This document shows positions 41,675-49,451 of a stretch of 64,000 nt of DNA, one piece after another; position 1 is the stretch's first letter; each line of letters begins with the position of its first letter. Origin of the DNA: Sediminivirga luteola (GTDB lineage: Bacteria > Actinomycetota > Actinomycetes > Actinomycetales > Brevibacteriaceae); NCBI RefSeq assembly GCF_014639315.1, contig NZ_BMFY01000010.1, positions 62,001 to 126,000 of the forward strand, read 5' to 3'. Under the pieces are notes generated by a model. That model searched no databases. It saw only the letters and a list, made by a program, of their open reading frames with translations, and was not told the DNA's origin. The position numbers were made by a program, and so were the translations under genes.

Positions 41675-42952
41675 TCAGAGCGCGGCCGGATCGGCGCTGA
41701 CCTTGCTGCGGCGCATGGTCAGCAGCACGGTGGCGGTACCGCCGAGCAGCAGCGCCAGGCCGGCGCCCAGGCCGGCGAGCTCGGCACCGGTGCGCGGCAG
41801 GCTGCTGCCACCGCCGGAGCCGTTCTCCTCCTCGCCCGAGCCGGGCTGACCCGGGTCGCTCGTGGCGGAAGCGACCGTGAAGGAGCCGGTCAGCGGCTCG
41901 GCGCCGTTGGCCTCGTCCTCGGCGCCGGTGACCTCGACGTCGTACTGGCCGATGTAGACCTCGGGCTGGGCGGCGTTGGCGCCGTAGACGCGGTAGACGA
42001 CCGTGCCGGTCTCATCGGCGACCTCGGTCAACTCGATGCCGGTGACGTTCTCCGGGCCCGCGACGACCTCGAGCGTGACGACCTCGCCCTCGGCGAAGCC
42101 TGTCGCGGTGATGGTGACGCCCTTCTCCTGGTCGACGAAGTCGGCGATGGAGACGGTCTCGGGATCGATCGCCAGGGCGCGCTCGGCCGGGGCCTCGCTC
42201 GGCTGGGTCGGCTCGGTGACCTCGTCGACGACCTCGAAGGTGGTCGAGACCGTGTCGATGACCTCGCCGTTGGCGAGGACGTCGAGGGAGGCGGTGATGG
42301 TCCCGGTCCACCCCTCGGGCAGTTCCGCGATGAAGAGGGTGGTGGCGCCGGTCTCATCCCCGCTGCCGCCGACCCCTTGGAACAGCTCGGTCAGATCCTC
42401 GTCCCCGGAGGTGAAGGAGACAGCGTCTACGGACTGACCCGGCTGCACACCGGAGTAGGTGAGCGCCACGCCGTCCTCGGCGAGGTCCTCGACGGTGTAC
42501 TGCGCCCGGTCCACCGAGAGCTCGACCTCGGAGACATCCGAGGCCTCTTCGGGCTGCACGGTGACGAAGGTGCCGACGCTGTGCTCGCGGCCCTCGGGGG
42601 TGAGGAACACGGCGGTCACGTTCAGGTTGCCGGTGTAGCCCTCGGACAGCTGACCCGTGTAGGTGCGCACATCGCCGTCGCCGGATTCCGTCAGCTCGAC
42701 GGCGGTGCCGTCCTCGGTGCTGAACTCAGTGCGCTCGAACGAGTAGCCTTCGGGGATGGTGAGCGTCAGCGTCAGGCCCTCGGTGGCCAGCGCCTCTGCC
42801 GTGATCTCCAGGGTGCTCAGCGAGACGTCCGGCCTCTGCTCCGTGGTCTCACTGGGAGAGGGCTCGGGGGCGGCGATCGCGGGGACTGCGACGGCTCCGG
42901 CGAAACCCGCGACGGCGATGGCGACGCCGGCGGGGAGAAGCGTTCTCTTCAT
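41675..42952 (-). CDS. LPRTG-anchored surface protein (425 aa)
   Basis: Signal peptide (LLPAGVAIAVAGFAGAVAVPAIAA), then at least three beta-rich repeats of about 90 residues. LSTLEITAEALATEGLTLTL and LSVDRAQYTVEDLAEDGVALTY are two starts of the same repeat, and LAIDPETVSIADFVDQEKGVTI starts a third type shared with another surface protein in this window. The end carries LPRTG (385-389), a hydrophobic helix and a basic MRRSK tail. AGGAAA lies upstream of the ATG. Unlike the other two it has no long Pro/Thr repeat. It is monocistronic, with a terminator hairpin behind it. Likely a wall-anchored structural or adhesive protein. Confidence 0.85.
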   Translation of the reverse strand: MKRTLLPAGVAIAVAGFAGAVAVPAIAAPEPSPSETTEQRPDVSLSTLEITAEALATEGLTLTLTIPEGYSFERTEFSTEDGTAVELTESGDGDVRTYTGQLSEGYTGNLNVTAVFLTPEGREHSVGTFVTVQPEEASDVSEVELSVDRAQYTVEDLAEDGVALTYSGVQPGQSVDAVSFTSGDEDLTELFQGVGGSGDETGATTLFIAELPEGWTGTITASLDVLANGEVIDTVSTTFEVVDEVTEPTQPSEAPAERALAIDPETVSIADFVDQEKGVTITATGFAEGEVVTLEVVAGPENVTGIELTEVADETGTVVYRVYGANAAQPEVYIGQYDVEVTGAEDEANGAEPLTGSFTVASATSDPGQPGSGEEENGSGGGSSLPRTGAELAGLGAGLALLLGGTATVLLTMRRSKVSADPAAL

Positions 42953-43228
42953 TCTTCTGTTTTCCTGTCTTCCGGCAGTGAGGCGCCGGACGCTGAAACA
43001 ACGGGAGCCTCAGGGGAGAGGCTTTCTCAGCCTACGCCTGAAATGAGCTCCCTGATATTTATGGTCATTTTGTTCAGGTGGCTTGTCACATCGAGGTTTT
43101 CACCGGGAAGGGCTGTTTCGGAGATTCCCGCTGCCGCGCCGGCCGCCCCCGTCACGCTACGCCCGCCGCACCAGGCCACGCGCGCGCCACCGCCACGCCA
43201 CGCTCACCGGCCGCGTCAGCCCCCTGGC

Positions 43229-43999
43229 TCACCCGGTCAGAAGGGCCAGGCGCAGGACTCCCGCCGCGGCGATCGCCAGTGCCCAGCTGACGAAGCTGCC
43301 GACCAGGAAGTACTCGGCTTTGTTGCCGTCCTCTTTGTCCGCCTGGATCTCCGGGAACCGGACGATGCCCTTGGCTGCGATGAGACCCGCCGCAACCGGA
43401 TAGGCGCCGGCCAAAAGGAGCGCCGCCAGCGTGAGGCGCTCCAGCGGGCCGATCCACCTGCCGCCCTTCAGCTGCGGGGCACGCAGGACATGGCCCCCGT
43501 CCAGCTGCCGGGATCCGCGGTTGCGATCCAGGGCGGCCCTGACCAGCGCGTTCGAACTCATGGTCAGGAAGACCGCCGCGCCTGCCGTCAGCAGCCAGAA
43601 CGCGGGCGAGTAGGCCGCAGGGGAGGGAACCTCACCGGATGTCGCTGCCCCAGAGGCTTCGCCCAGCGCGAGGGCCGCGATCGCGATGAGCCCCGCGGCG
43701 GCAGCGGCGAGCACGAGATATCCGGGGGAGGGACCACGGCCGCCGTTCCCGCGTGCCGGTGATGCCGGAACGAGTGCTTCACGCGGCATGCCCGCGATCC
43801 ACAGGGCACCGGGCAGAACCGCGCTGAGCGCAGACCACCACGGCAGGCCGCCCAGCATCTGCTCCGGCAGCGCGACCGCAGCCGTCAGCACTGCAGCCCA
43901 GAGCACGCCGGCCCCGAGGAGCCCCCCGCGCGGGGGCAGCAGCACCCGCAGGACGTCGCCGCCGCCGATGCCCAGCAGCACCAGGGCCAGGATCTCCAT
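43229..43999 (-). CDS. Multi-pass membrane protein paired with SatD-family gene
   Basis: A 256-residue membrane protein with about seven hydrophobic helices. The last third is distinctive: LKGGRWIGPLERLTLAALLLAG, then AAGLIAAKGIVRFPEIQ, a short charged loop and KAEYFLVGSFVSWALAIA. A similar GRxIGxLER ... AKxxxRF ... AEYxLVGxxxS pattern occurs at the end of DUF3307 membrane proteins, which also often neighbour satD genes. GGAGGGAG precedes the ATG, and the SatD gene ends 39 bases upstream on the same strand, so the two form an operon. The function is unknown; it may be the effector or transporter of the pair. Confidence 0.75.
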   Translation of the reverse strand: MEILALVLLGIGGGDVLRVLLPPRGGLLGAGVLWAAVLTAAVALPEQMLGGLPWWSALSAVLPGALWIAGMPREALVPASPARGNGGRGPSPGYLVLAAAAAGLIAIAALALGEASGAATSGEVPSPAAYSPAFWLLTAGAAVFLTMSSNALVRAALDRNRGSRQLDGGHVLRAPQLKGGRWIGPLERLTLAALLLAGAYPVAAGLIAAKGIVRFPEIQADKEDGNKAEYFLVGSFVSWALAIAAAGVLRLALLTG

Positions 44000-44038
44000 C
44001 GCTCGCTCCCTCCACCACGTCGGCTGGCACGGACGGGT

Positions 44039-44665
44039 TCACGCTTCCGTGAAGAGCGCGGCCCCTTCCAGCAGTGCCCTCGTCGCCGGGCGCCGCAGCG
44101 CCTGTGAGACCGCAGGCTGGGTCACGCCGAGCTCAGCGGCGATATCCGCCTGAGACCGTCCTTCCAGCGCATGGCGAGCATATCGGCGGGCACGGACATT
44201 GAGGCCGGCCAGCAGCTGATCGCGCGCCAGGAGATACGCGTTCACCAGGGCATTCTCTTCCGCATCCGGGCCCGCGAATCTGGAATGCGCAGACGGCAGC
44301 GATGCCTCCTGCGCTTCGAGCGCCTCGATGGCCTCGCGGGCCCGCCACCAGCCGGGACCGTCCTGGACTCTGCCGGTTCGGCTTGCCACGGGCCGGACCT
44401 CACCGCGCCCCAGTCCGAATCGCAGCGCGGCACCTTCGGGAAGCCCGAGCTGGATGTGCAGGGTACCGGCCAGAGCACGGGGAAGCGTGTCGTACACGGC
44501 CTGAAATTCGTCGCCGACGGTAGCGGCGAAGGCTTCGCGCGTAGGCACCGCGACCGCGCCTTCCGCGAGCGCCCGCTCGATCTGCCGCTGGAGTGCGTCC
44601 CGGTCCTCGTAGGAGCGCGAGCGCACCACATCGGCGATCACGGCAATCGGACGAGATGAAGCCAT
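44039..44665 (-). CDS. SatD-family protein with C-terminal helix-turn-helix
   Basis: A 208-residue SatD-family protein. Family motifs are IAVIADVVRSR at the start (Asp12), TVGDEFQAVY (Gly51-Phe54) and LRFGLGRGEV (81-90). The C-terminal part (about 160-200) is a helix-turn-helix: RSQADIAAELGVTQPAVSQALRR. The DVV, GDEF and RxGLGxGEV pattern resembles, in order and spacing, the metal- and nucleotide-binding elements of class III nucleotidyl cyclases, which is my inference. TATGCT ends six bases before the ATG and no Shine-Dalgarno is present, so the mRNA is probably leaderless. Paired inverted repeats at the promoter suggest autoregulation. SatD was named in streptococcal secretion and acid tolerance; its activity is unknown. 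Confidence 0.85.
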   Translation of the reverse strand: MASSRPIAVIADVVRSRSYEDRDALQRQIERALAEGAVAVPTREAFAATVGDEFQAVYDTLPRALAGTLHIQLGLPEGAALRFGLGRGEVRPVASRTGRVQDGPGWWRAREAIEALEAQEASLPSAHSRFAGPDAEENALVNAYLLARDQLLAGLNVRARRYARHALEGRSQADIAAELGVTQPAVSQALRRPATRALLEGAALFTEA

Positions 44666-44668
44666 GCC

Positions 44669-44714
44669 ATAAGCATAACGCTTATATTGAGCAGTTTATA
44701 AGGATTTAGCTTAT
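44669..44714 (-). promoter_or_regulatory. Paired inverted repeats at the SatD promoter
   Basis: ATAAGC-ATAAC-GCTTAT (44669-44685) and ATAAG-N7-CTTAT (44698-44714) are two related inverted repeats with centres about 29 bases apart. The first covers the presumed -10 TATGCT (minus strand, 44672-44677) right at the start codon. The stretch is strikingly AT-rich. The HTH domain of the SatD-family protein is the obvious candidate binder. Confidence 0.65.
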
Positions 44715-44742
44715 GCGGGGTACGCGGCACCCGGCTCAGTCC

Positions 44743-44796
44743 GGCGCGCCTCGCATCTGGGCGCGCCTCGCATCTGAACGACCGGTACGACCGGTA
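44743..44796. repeat. Short tandem duplications upstream of the flavin oxidoreductase gene
   Basis: GGCGCGCCTCGCATCTG occurs twice in perfect tandem (44743-44759 and 44760-44776). It is followed at once by CGACCGGTA twice (44779-44787 and 44788-44796) and a partial third copy. No protein is encoded here. These look like slippage duplications or an operator array for the next gene. Confidence 0.7.
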
Positions 44797-44946
44797 CGAC
44801 CGTGCCGCCTCACCGAAGCACAGCCGGCACCGGACCCTCCCGGGCCGGGCAGCCGGGTCGCGAGCGCAGGGGGCGGCACACGAGGGACGGGACCGGACTT
44901 CCTATTCTGGTAGTCAGGTTCCGCGCGCGTCGAGGAGTTGAGTCGG

Positions 44947-45912
44947 ATGCCCCTCATCGGGTTCCACGCATCGCACGAGCAGATCGCCCCCTCCCGCCTT
45001 CTGGGCGACGTGATCCATGCCGAACAGGCGGGATTCGACGCCGCGATGAGTTCCGACCACTTCATGCCCTGGTCCACCCGGCAGGGCCATTCGGGATTCA
45101 CGCTCTCCTGGCTCGGCGCGGCACTGGCCTCCACCCGGTTCCCCATCGGCTCGGTCATCGCACCCGGCCAGCGGTATCACCCAGCCATCGTGGCGCAGGC
45201 CACGGCCACGCTCGGCGAGATGTTCCCCGGCCGCTACTGGGCCGCCCTCGGAGCCGGTCAGGCGATGAACGAGCACGTCACGGGAGACCCCTGGCCGGAC
45301 CAGCAGACCCGCCGGCAGCGACTCGTCGAATGCGCGGAGGTCATCCGCCGGCTGCACCGCGGCGAGCGGGTGAACCATTCGGGGCTGGTCCGGGTTCACG
45401 AGGCACAGCTGTACGACCTGCCCGAGACCCCGGTGCCGCTGTACGCGGCGTGCATCACCCCTGAATCCGCCACCCTCGCGGCCGGCTGGGCGGAGGGGAT
45501 GGTGACGCTCAACCAGCCCGGCGGCGCGGAGCGGGATGTGCTCGCCGCGTACCGCGACGCCGGCGGCACCGGGCCGGCGATGCTGCAGATCCATCTCTCC
45601 TGGGCACCCACCGCCCGGCAGGCCGAGGAGATCGCCCATCACCAGTGGCGCGCGAACGTCTTCGGTCCCCCCGCGGACCAGGATCTTCCCACGCCCGAGC
45701 ACTTCGACGCCGTCTCCGGGGACGTCCGCCTGGAAACCGTGCGTGAGGCGGTATGGACCTCCTGTGAACCGGACCGGCTCGCCGAGTGGATCGCTCGGGG
45801 CGCGCACGGCTTCGACCGGGTCTTCCTGCATCACGTGGGGCAGGACCAGGGGCCGTGGATCGACATCGCTGGGGACCGGATCCTGCCGCTACTGAGGAAG
45901 GAGCTGTCCTGA
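44947..45912 (+). CDS. LLM-class flavin oxidoreductase (TIGR03885-like)
   Basis: A 321-residue luciferase-fold protein. IGFHASHEQIAPSRLLGDVIHAEQAGFDAAMSSDHFMPWSTRQGHSGF at the start is characteristic of the group named non-F420 flavinoid oxidoreductase. ATATLGEMFPGRYWAALGAGQAMNEH follows, and GFDRVFLHHVGQDQ is near the end. The substrate is unknown. ATG 44947 is chosen because GAGGAG lies nine bases upstream; a TTG directly after that site is rejected. The stop overlaps the start of the GH13 gene by one base, so the two are translationally coupled. Confidence 0.88.
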   Translation: MPLIGFHASHEQIAPSRLLGDVIHAEQAGFDAAMSSDHFMPWSTRQGHSGFTLSWLGAALASTRFPIGSVIAPGQRYHPAIVAQATATLGEMFPGRYWAALGAGQAMNEHVTGDPWPDQQTRRQRLVECAEVIRRLHRGERVNHSGLVRVHEAQLYDLPETPVPLYAACITPESATLAAGWAEGMVTLNQPGGAERDVLAAYRDAGGTGPAMLQIHLSWAPTARQAEEIAHHQWRANVFGPPADQDLPTPEHFDAVSGDVRLETVREAVWTSCEPDRLAEWIARGAHGFDRVFLHHVGQDQGPWIDIAGDRILPLLRKELS

Positions 45913-47603
45913 TGCGCGTCGCCGACACCGCAGACCTCTGGTACAAGAACGCGGTCGTGTACTGCCTGGACGTGGGCACCTATCTGGATTCCGATGGCGA
46001 CGGAACGGGCGACTTCCACGGTCTGTGCCAGCGGATCGACTATCTGGCCGAGATCGGGGTGACCTGCATCTGGCTGATGCCGTTCTATCCCTCGCCGAAC
46101 CGCGACAACGGCTACGACGTCAAGGACCACTACGGCGTCGGCGAGCCCTACGGCGACCACGGCGATGTCGTCGAGCTCATCCGCCTCGCCCACGACCGCG
46201 GCATCCGGGTGATCGTGGACCTGATCATCAACCACACGAGCGATCAGCACCCCTGGTTCCGCAAGGCGCGCGCCTCCACGGACAACCCCTACCGGGACTA
46301 CTACGTGTGGCGTTCGGATCCGCCGCCGGACACCTCGGATCAGACGATGTTCCCGGATGCGGAAGACGGCATCTGGTACTACGACGAGAAGACCGGCGAG
46401 TACTACCTGCATCACTTCTTCCATCACCAGCCGGATCTCAACACCGCGAATCCGCAGGTGCGCGACGAGATCGCCAAGGTGATGGGGTTCTGGCTGCAGC
46501 TCGGCGTCGACGGGTTCCGGGTGGACGCGGTGCCGTTCGCCATCAATCAGGCGACCCTGACCGGCAAGGACGCCCACGCCTTCGAGGAGCCGCACGACTA
46601 TCTCCGTTCGCTGCGGGCGTTCCTCCAGCGCCGTTCCTCCACCAGCCGTTCGGCGATCATGCTCGGCGAGGTCAATCTGCCGCATGAGGAGCAGGCCACG
46701 TTCTTCGGCGGGCGCGAGGGCGATCAGCTGACCATGCAGTTCGACTTCTATACAAATCAGAAGCTGTTCCTGGCGCTGGCGCGGCAGGAGGCGGCACCGC
46801 TGGCCGAGGCGCTGCGTTCCCGTCCGGAGGAGCTGTCTCCGGATGTGCAGTACGCCAATTTCCTGCGCAACCACGATGAGCTGACCCTGGATCTGCTACC
46901 GGAGGAGGAACGGCGGGAGGTGTTCGACGCCTTCGGTCCCGAGGAAGGGATGCGGCTGTACGGCCGGGGATTGCGCCGCCGGCTACCGCCCATGCTCGAC
47001 GGCGACCCGCGCCGTATCGCGATGGCCTACTCGCTGCTGTTCTCGCTGCCCGGCACGCCGGTCCTGCTCTACGGCGAAGAACTCGGGATGGGGGAGAACC
47101 TGGACGTGGAAGGGCGCGGCGCGGTCCGCACGCCGATGCAGTGGTCGCGGGACAAGAACGGCGGCTTCTCCACAGCCAGGCCCTCGCGCTTGCCCCGGCC
47201 GATGGTGGAGGGGCCGTACGGGCCCGAGCACGTCAACGCCGCCGCGGCCCGGCGGGACGAGGAATCCCTGCTGAATCACATCACCCGGCTGGCCAAGCGT
47301 TACCGGGAGTCACCGGAGATCGGCTGGGGCGCCACCACGATCATCGACGTCCCCGAACCCTCCGTCCTGGCGCACGCGGTGACCTGGGAGATCCGCTCCC
47401 TGGTGCTGCTGCACAACCTGGCGCCCGAGCCGGTGGTGGTGCCGGTGGAGCTGCCGGACGAGGCCGAGGGCACGGTCCTCGTCGATCTGCTCCGCGAGGG
47501 CAGTCTCCGGCTCGATGCCTCCCGGCGGGTCCAGGTCGAGCTGGACGGGTACGGCTACCGCTGGCTGCGGGTCAAGCGCGAGAACGACCACCGGCTGGTG
47601 TGA
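45912..47603 (+). CDS. GH13 alpha-amylase-family enzyme, trehalose-synthase-like
   Basis: A 563-residue GH13 protein. WYKNAVVYCLDVGTYLDSDGDGTGDFHGL and IWLMPFYPSPNRDNGYDV match trehalose synthase/alpha-glucosyltransferase N-termini. The catalytic residues are visible: nucleophile Asp in DGFRVDAV (near 204), acid/base Glu in MLGEVNLP, and Asp in FLRNHDELTLD. A C-terminal beta domain starts around 490. It could interconvert maltose and trehalose or act on another alpha-glucoside. The coupled flavin oxidoreductase upstream is unusual for a sugar enzyme and suggests an additional redox step. The 3' end overlaps a minus-strand gene by about 30 bases. Confidence 0.87.
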   Translation: MRVADTADLWYKNAVVYCLDVGTYLDSDGDGTGDFHGLCQRIDYLAEIGVTCIWLMPFYPSPNRDNGYDVKDHYGVGEPYGDHGDVVELIRLAHDRGIRVIVDLIINHTSDQHPWFRKARASTDNPYRDYYVWRSDPPPDTSDQTMFPDAEDGIWYYDEKTGEYYLHHFFHHQPDLNTANPQVRDEIAKVMGFWLQLGVDGFRVDAVPFAINQATLTGKDAHAFEEPHDYLRSLRAFLQRRSSTSRSAIMLGEVNLPHEEQATFFGGREGDQLTMQFDFYTNQKLFLALARQEAAPLAEALRSRPEELSPDVQYANFLRNHDELTLDLLPEEERREVFDAFGPEEGMRLYGRGLRRRLPPMLDGDPRRIAMAYSLLFSLPGTPVLLYGEELGMGENLDVEGRGAVRTPMQWSRDKNGGFSTARPSRLPRPMVEGPYGPEHVNAAAARRDEESLLNHITRLAKRYRESPEIGWGATTIIDVPEPSVLAHAVTWEIRSLVLLHNLAPEPVVVPVELPDEAEGTVLVDLLREGSLRLDASRRVQVELDGYGYRWLRVKRENDHRLV

Positions 47604-47841
47604 CCCTGCGATAGGCGAGCCAGCCGCCGATGCCCGGCACCAGGCTGAGCACCCAGATGCGGTGGCGCCCGGCAGCGGCCAGCACGCCGGCGATGACGGT
47701 GCCGGTGTAGGCGAGACCGTGTACAGGGCCCAGCACCGAGCTGATGGCCGGTTCGTGCACGGTGACGATGTTCAGCAGCATGAGCGCCAGGGTGGCCATC
47801 TCGGCCACGCCCAGCCATTTCAGTACGACGACCGGGTTCAC
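47572..47841 (-). CDS. DUF3817-family small membrane protein
   Basis: An 89-residue membrane protein starting with GTG. VVVLKWLGVAEMATLALMLLNIVTVHEP, then VLGPVHGLAYTGTVIAG and LSLVPGIGGWLAYRRV follow the DUF3817 layout of three helices with the conserved GPxHG. Its GTGA start overlaps the stop of the preceding membrane protein gene by four bases. Its 3' end runs into the 3' end of the convergent GH13 gene. The function of DUF3817 is not established. Confidence 0.8.
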   Translation of the reverse strand: MNPVVVLKWLGVAEMATLALMLLNIVTVHEPAISSVLGPVHGLAYTGTVIAGVLAAAGRHRIWVLSLVPGIGGWLAYRRVTPAGGRSRA

Positions 47842-48368
47842 ACGTAGCCGTCCTGCCCCGGCCGGTAGATCATCATCACGACCACCACGGCCCAGAGGAG
47901 GTTGAAGATTCCGGCGGTCATGGCCAATCGCCGAGTGTCCGGTCCCGCCACGCCGGCGGCGGGCGCGCTGTCCCGTTCCGCGATGCCGTCTTCGTCCGCC
48001 GGTGTGCGGTCCTGTTCCGGGACGCGGTCCTCCAGCGCCTGGAGCACGCGCCTCTGGCCGGGGAGCACCATGCCGATCAGCACCACCGCCGCCACCGCGG
48101 TCAGTGCCATGGCCACCAGCAGCCACGCCTGGGTGAGGATGCCCATCGACAGTGCCGTGGCGACGCCGAAGACCGGCACCACGACTCCGATGACGGCGTA
48201 GACGCGAGTGATGCGATGCAGGATCCGCGCCCCGGCGAGGGCGCGGGAATCGGAGGGATCGGCGGCGGCACGCCGTGCTGCCGCCGGGAACATGCTCGCC
48301 GTCACGGCCACCGGCCCGATGGCGAGAATCGCGCCCAGCACGTGGACGGAGAGGAGGAAATCGCTCAT
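47838..48368 (-). CDS. DUF2269-like membrane protein
   Basis: A 176-residue protein with about four helices. The opening SDFLLSVHVLGAILAIGPVAV has the histidine-in-helix pattern of DUF2269-type membrane proteins, and HRITRVYAVIGVVVPVFGVATAL and LAMTAGIFNLLWAVVVVMMIY are later helices. A disordered acidic loop (EQDRTPADEDG) separates the last two helices. ATG 48368 is preceded by GAGG nine bases upstream; an ATG three codons earlier has no site. It is coupled to the DUF3817 gene and divergent from the GlxA-type regulator gene, which may control it. Confidence 0.7.
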   Translation of the reverse strand: MSDFLLSVHVLGAILAIGPVAVTASMFPAAARRAAADPSDSRALAGARILHRITRVYAVIGVVVPVFGVATALSMGILTQAWLLVAMALTAVAAVVLIGMVLPGQRRVLQALEDRVPEQDRTPADEDGIAERDSAPAAGVAGPDTRRLAMTAGIFNLLWAVVVVMMIYRPGQDGYV

Positions 48369-48490
48369 GCACCCCATCCTCGACGCCGTGTAGAAAAGAC
48401 GCCAGTGGCCTGAGTGCCACGTATCGCCTGAATATGGCCATCCGCCCCGAAACCCTCGATGTGCCCGGCCACCTGCGTAGAGTAGCGACC

Positions 48491-49444
48491 ATGCACACCA
48501 TCGCAGTGCTGGCCCAGCAGGACACCATCGCCTTCGATCTGGCCACGGCGGTCGAGACCTTCAGGCACGCGCGACTGCCCGATGGCCGGCCCGCCTACCG
48601 CATCCTCGTCTGCGGCGAGGCCCCGGAGGTCGGCGCAGGCGCCTTCGCCCTGCGGCTGGAACACGGACTGGAGGCGCTGGAACAGGCCGATACCGTCATC
48701 GTGCCGGGCCGGAACGATCCCCGGCCGCCGGCGGGTGAGGCCGTACTGGACGCGCTGCGGAACGCGGCCGCGGAGGGAACCCGCATCGCGTCCATCTGCG
48801 TCGGCGCCTTCACTCTCGCGCAGGCCGGACTGCTGAACGGCCTGCGCGCCACGACGCACTGGGCCGCGGCGGAGACGCTGGCCCGCATGCACCCCCAGGT
48901 CGAGGTGGACGCGGATGTGCTCTATGTGGACTCAGGGCAGATCCTCACCTCCGCCGGGGCCGCGGCCGGCCTCGACCTCTGCCTCCATATGATCCGCAAA
49001 GACCACGGCACCGCCGTGGCCGCCGATGCGTCCCGGCTCGCAGTGGCGCCGCTGCACCGCAGCGGCGGGCAGGCCCAGTTCATCCTGCGGAACCGCCCGA
49101 CCCTGCAGACGGCGAGCCTGGAGCCCGTCCTGCTGTGGATCGAGGAGAACGCGCATCACCGGCTGACGCTGGAAGACCTGGCGCAGGCCGCGCACATGAG
49201 CGTGCGCACGCTCAACCGCCGGTTCCACGTCGAAACCGGCCAGTCGCCCATGGTGTGGTTGAACGGCGTGCGGATCCGCCACGCCCAGGAGTATCTGGAG
49301 ACCACGCAGCACGGCATCGAGCGGATCGCTCGGCAGACCGGTTTTCCCAGTCCCAGCACTTTCCGCGCGGCGTTCCACAAAGCGGTCGGCGTGGCCCCGA
49401 GCGAGTACCGGCGCACGTTCCGCGGCGCCGCGGCAGCGGGCTAG
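48491..49444 (+). CDS. GlxA-family regulator (DJ-1/PfpI domain plus AraC HTH)
   Basis: A 317-residue regulator. Residues 1-165 form a DJ-1/PfpI-like domain: IAVLAQQDTIAFDLATAVETF, VIVPGRND and IASICVGAFTLAQAGLL with the conserved Cys, then HWAAAETLA. The C-terminal AraC/XylS domain (about 215-310) reads LTLEDLAQAAHMSVRTLNRRFHVETGQSPMVWLNGVR. GlxA-type regulators respond to small metabolites through the amidase-like domain. ATG 48491 has no Shine-Dalgarno but TAGAGT ends seven bases upstream, so leaderless translation is likely; an ATG at 48434 is an alternative. It diverges from the two membrane-protein genes. Confidence 0.9.
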   Translation: MHTIAVLAQQDTIAFDLATAVETFRHARLPDGRPAYRILVCGEAPEVGAGAFALRLEHGLEALEQADTVIVPGRNDPRPPAGEAVLDALRNAAAEGTRIASICVGAFTLAQAGLLNGLRATTHWAAAETLARMHPQVEVDADVLYVDSGQILTSAGAAAGLDLCLHMIRKDHGTAVAADASRLAVAPLHRSGGQAQFILRNRPTLQTASLEPVLLWIEENAHHRLTLEDLAQAAHMSVRTLNRRFHVETGQSPMVWLNGVRIRHAQEYLETTQHGIERIARQTGFPSPSTFRAAFHKAVGVAPSEYRRTFRGAAAAG

Positions 49445-49451
49445 CGCGGGT

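Noticed and set aside
42953-43228. Possible small gene or RNA between the 425-aa surface protein and the SatD-associated membrane protein
   Set aside because: Frames are short and low complexity; the stretch probably holds only the promoter of the surface-protein gene (AT-rich around 43055-43075).
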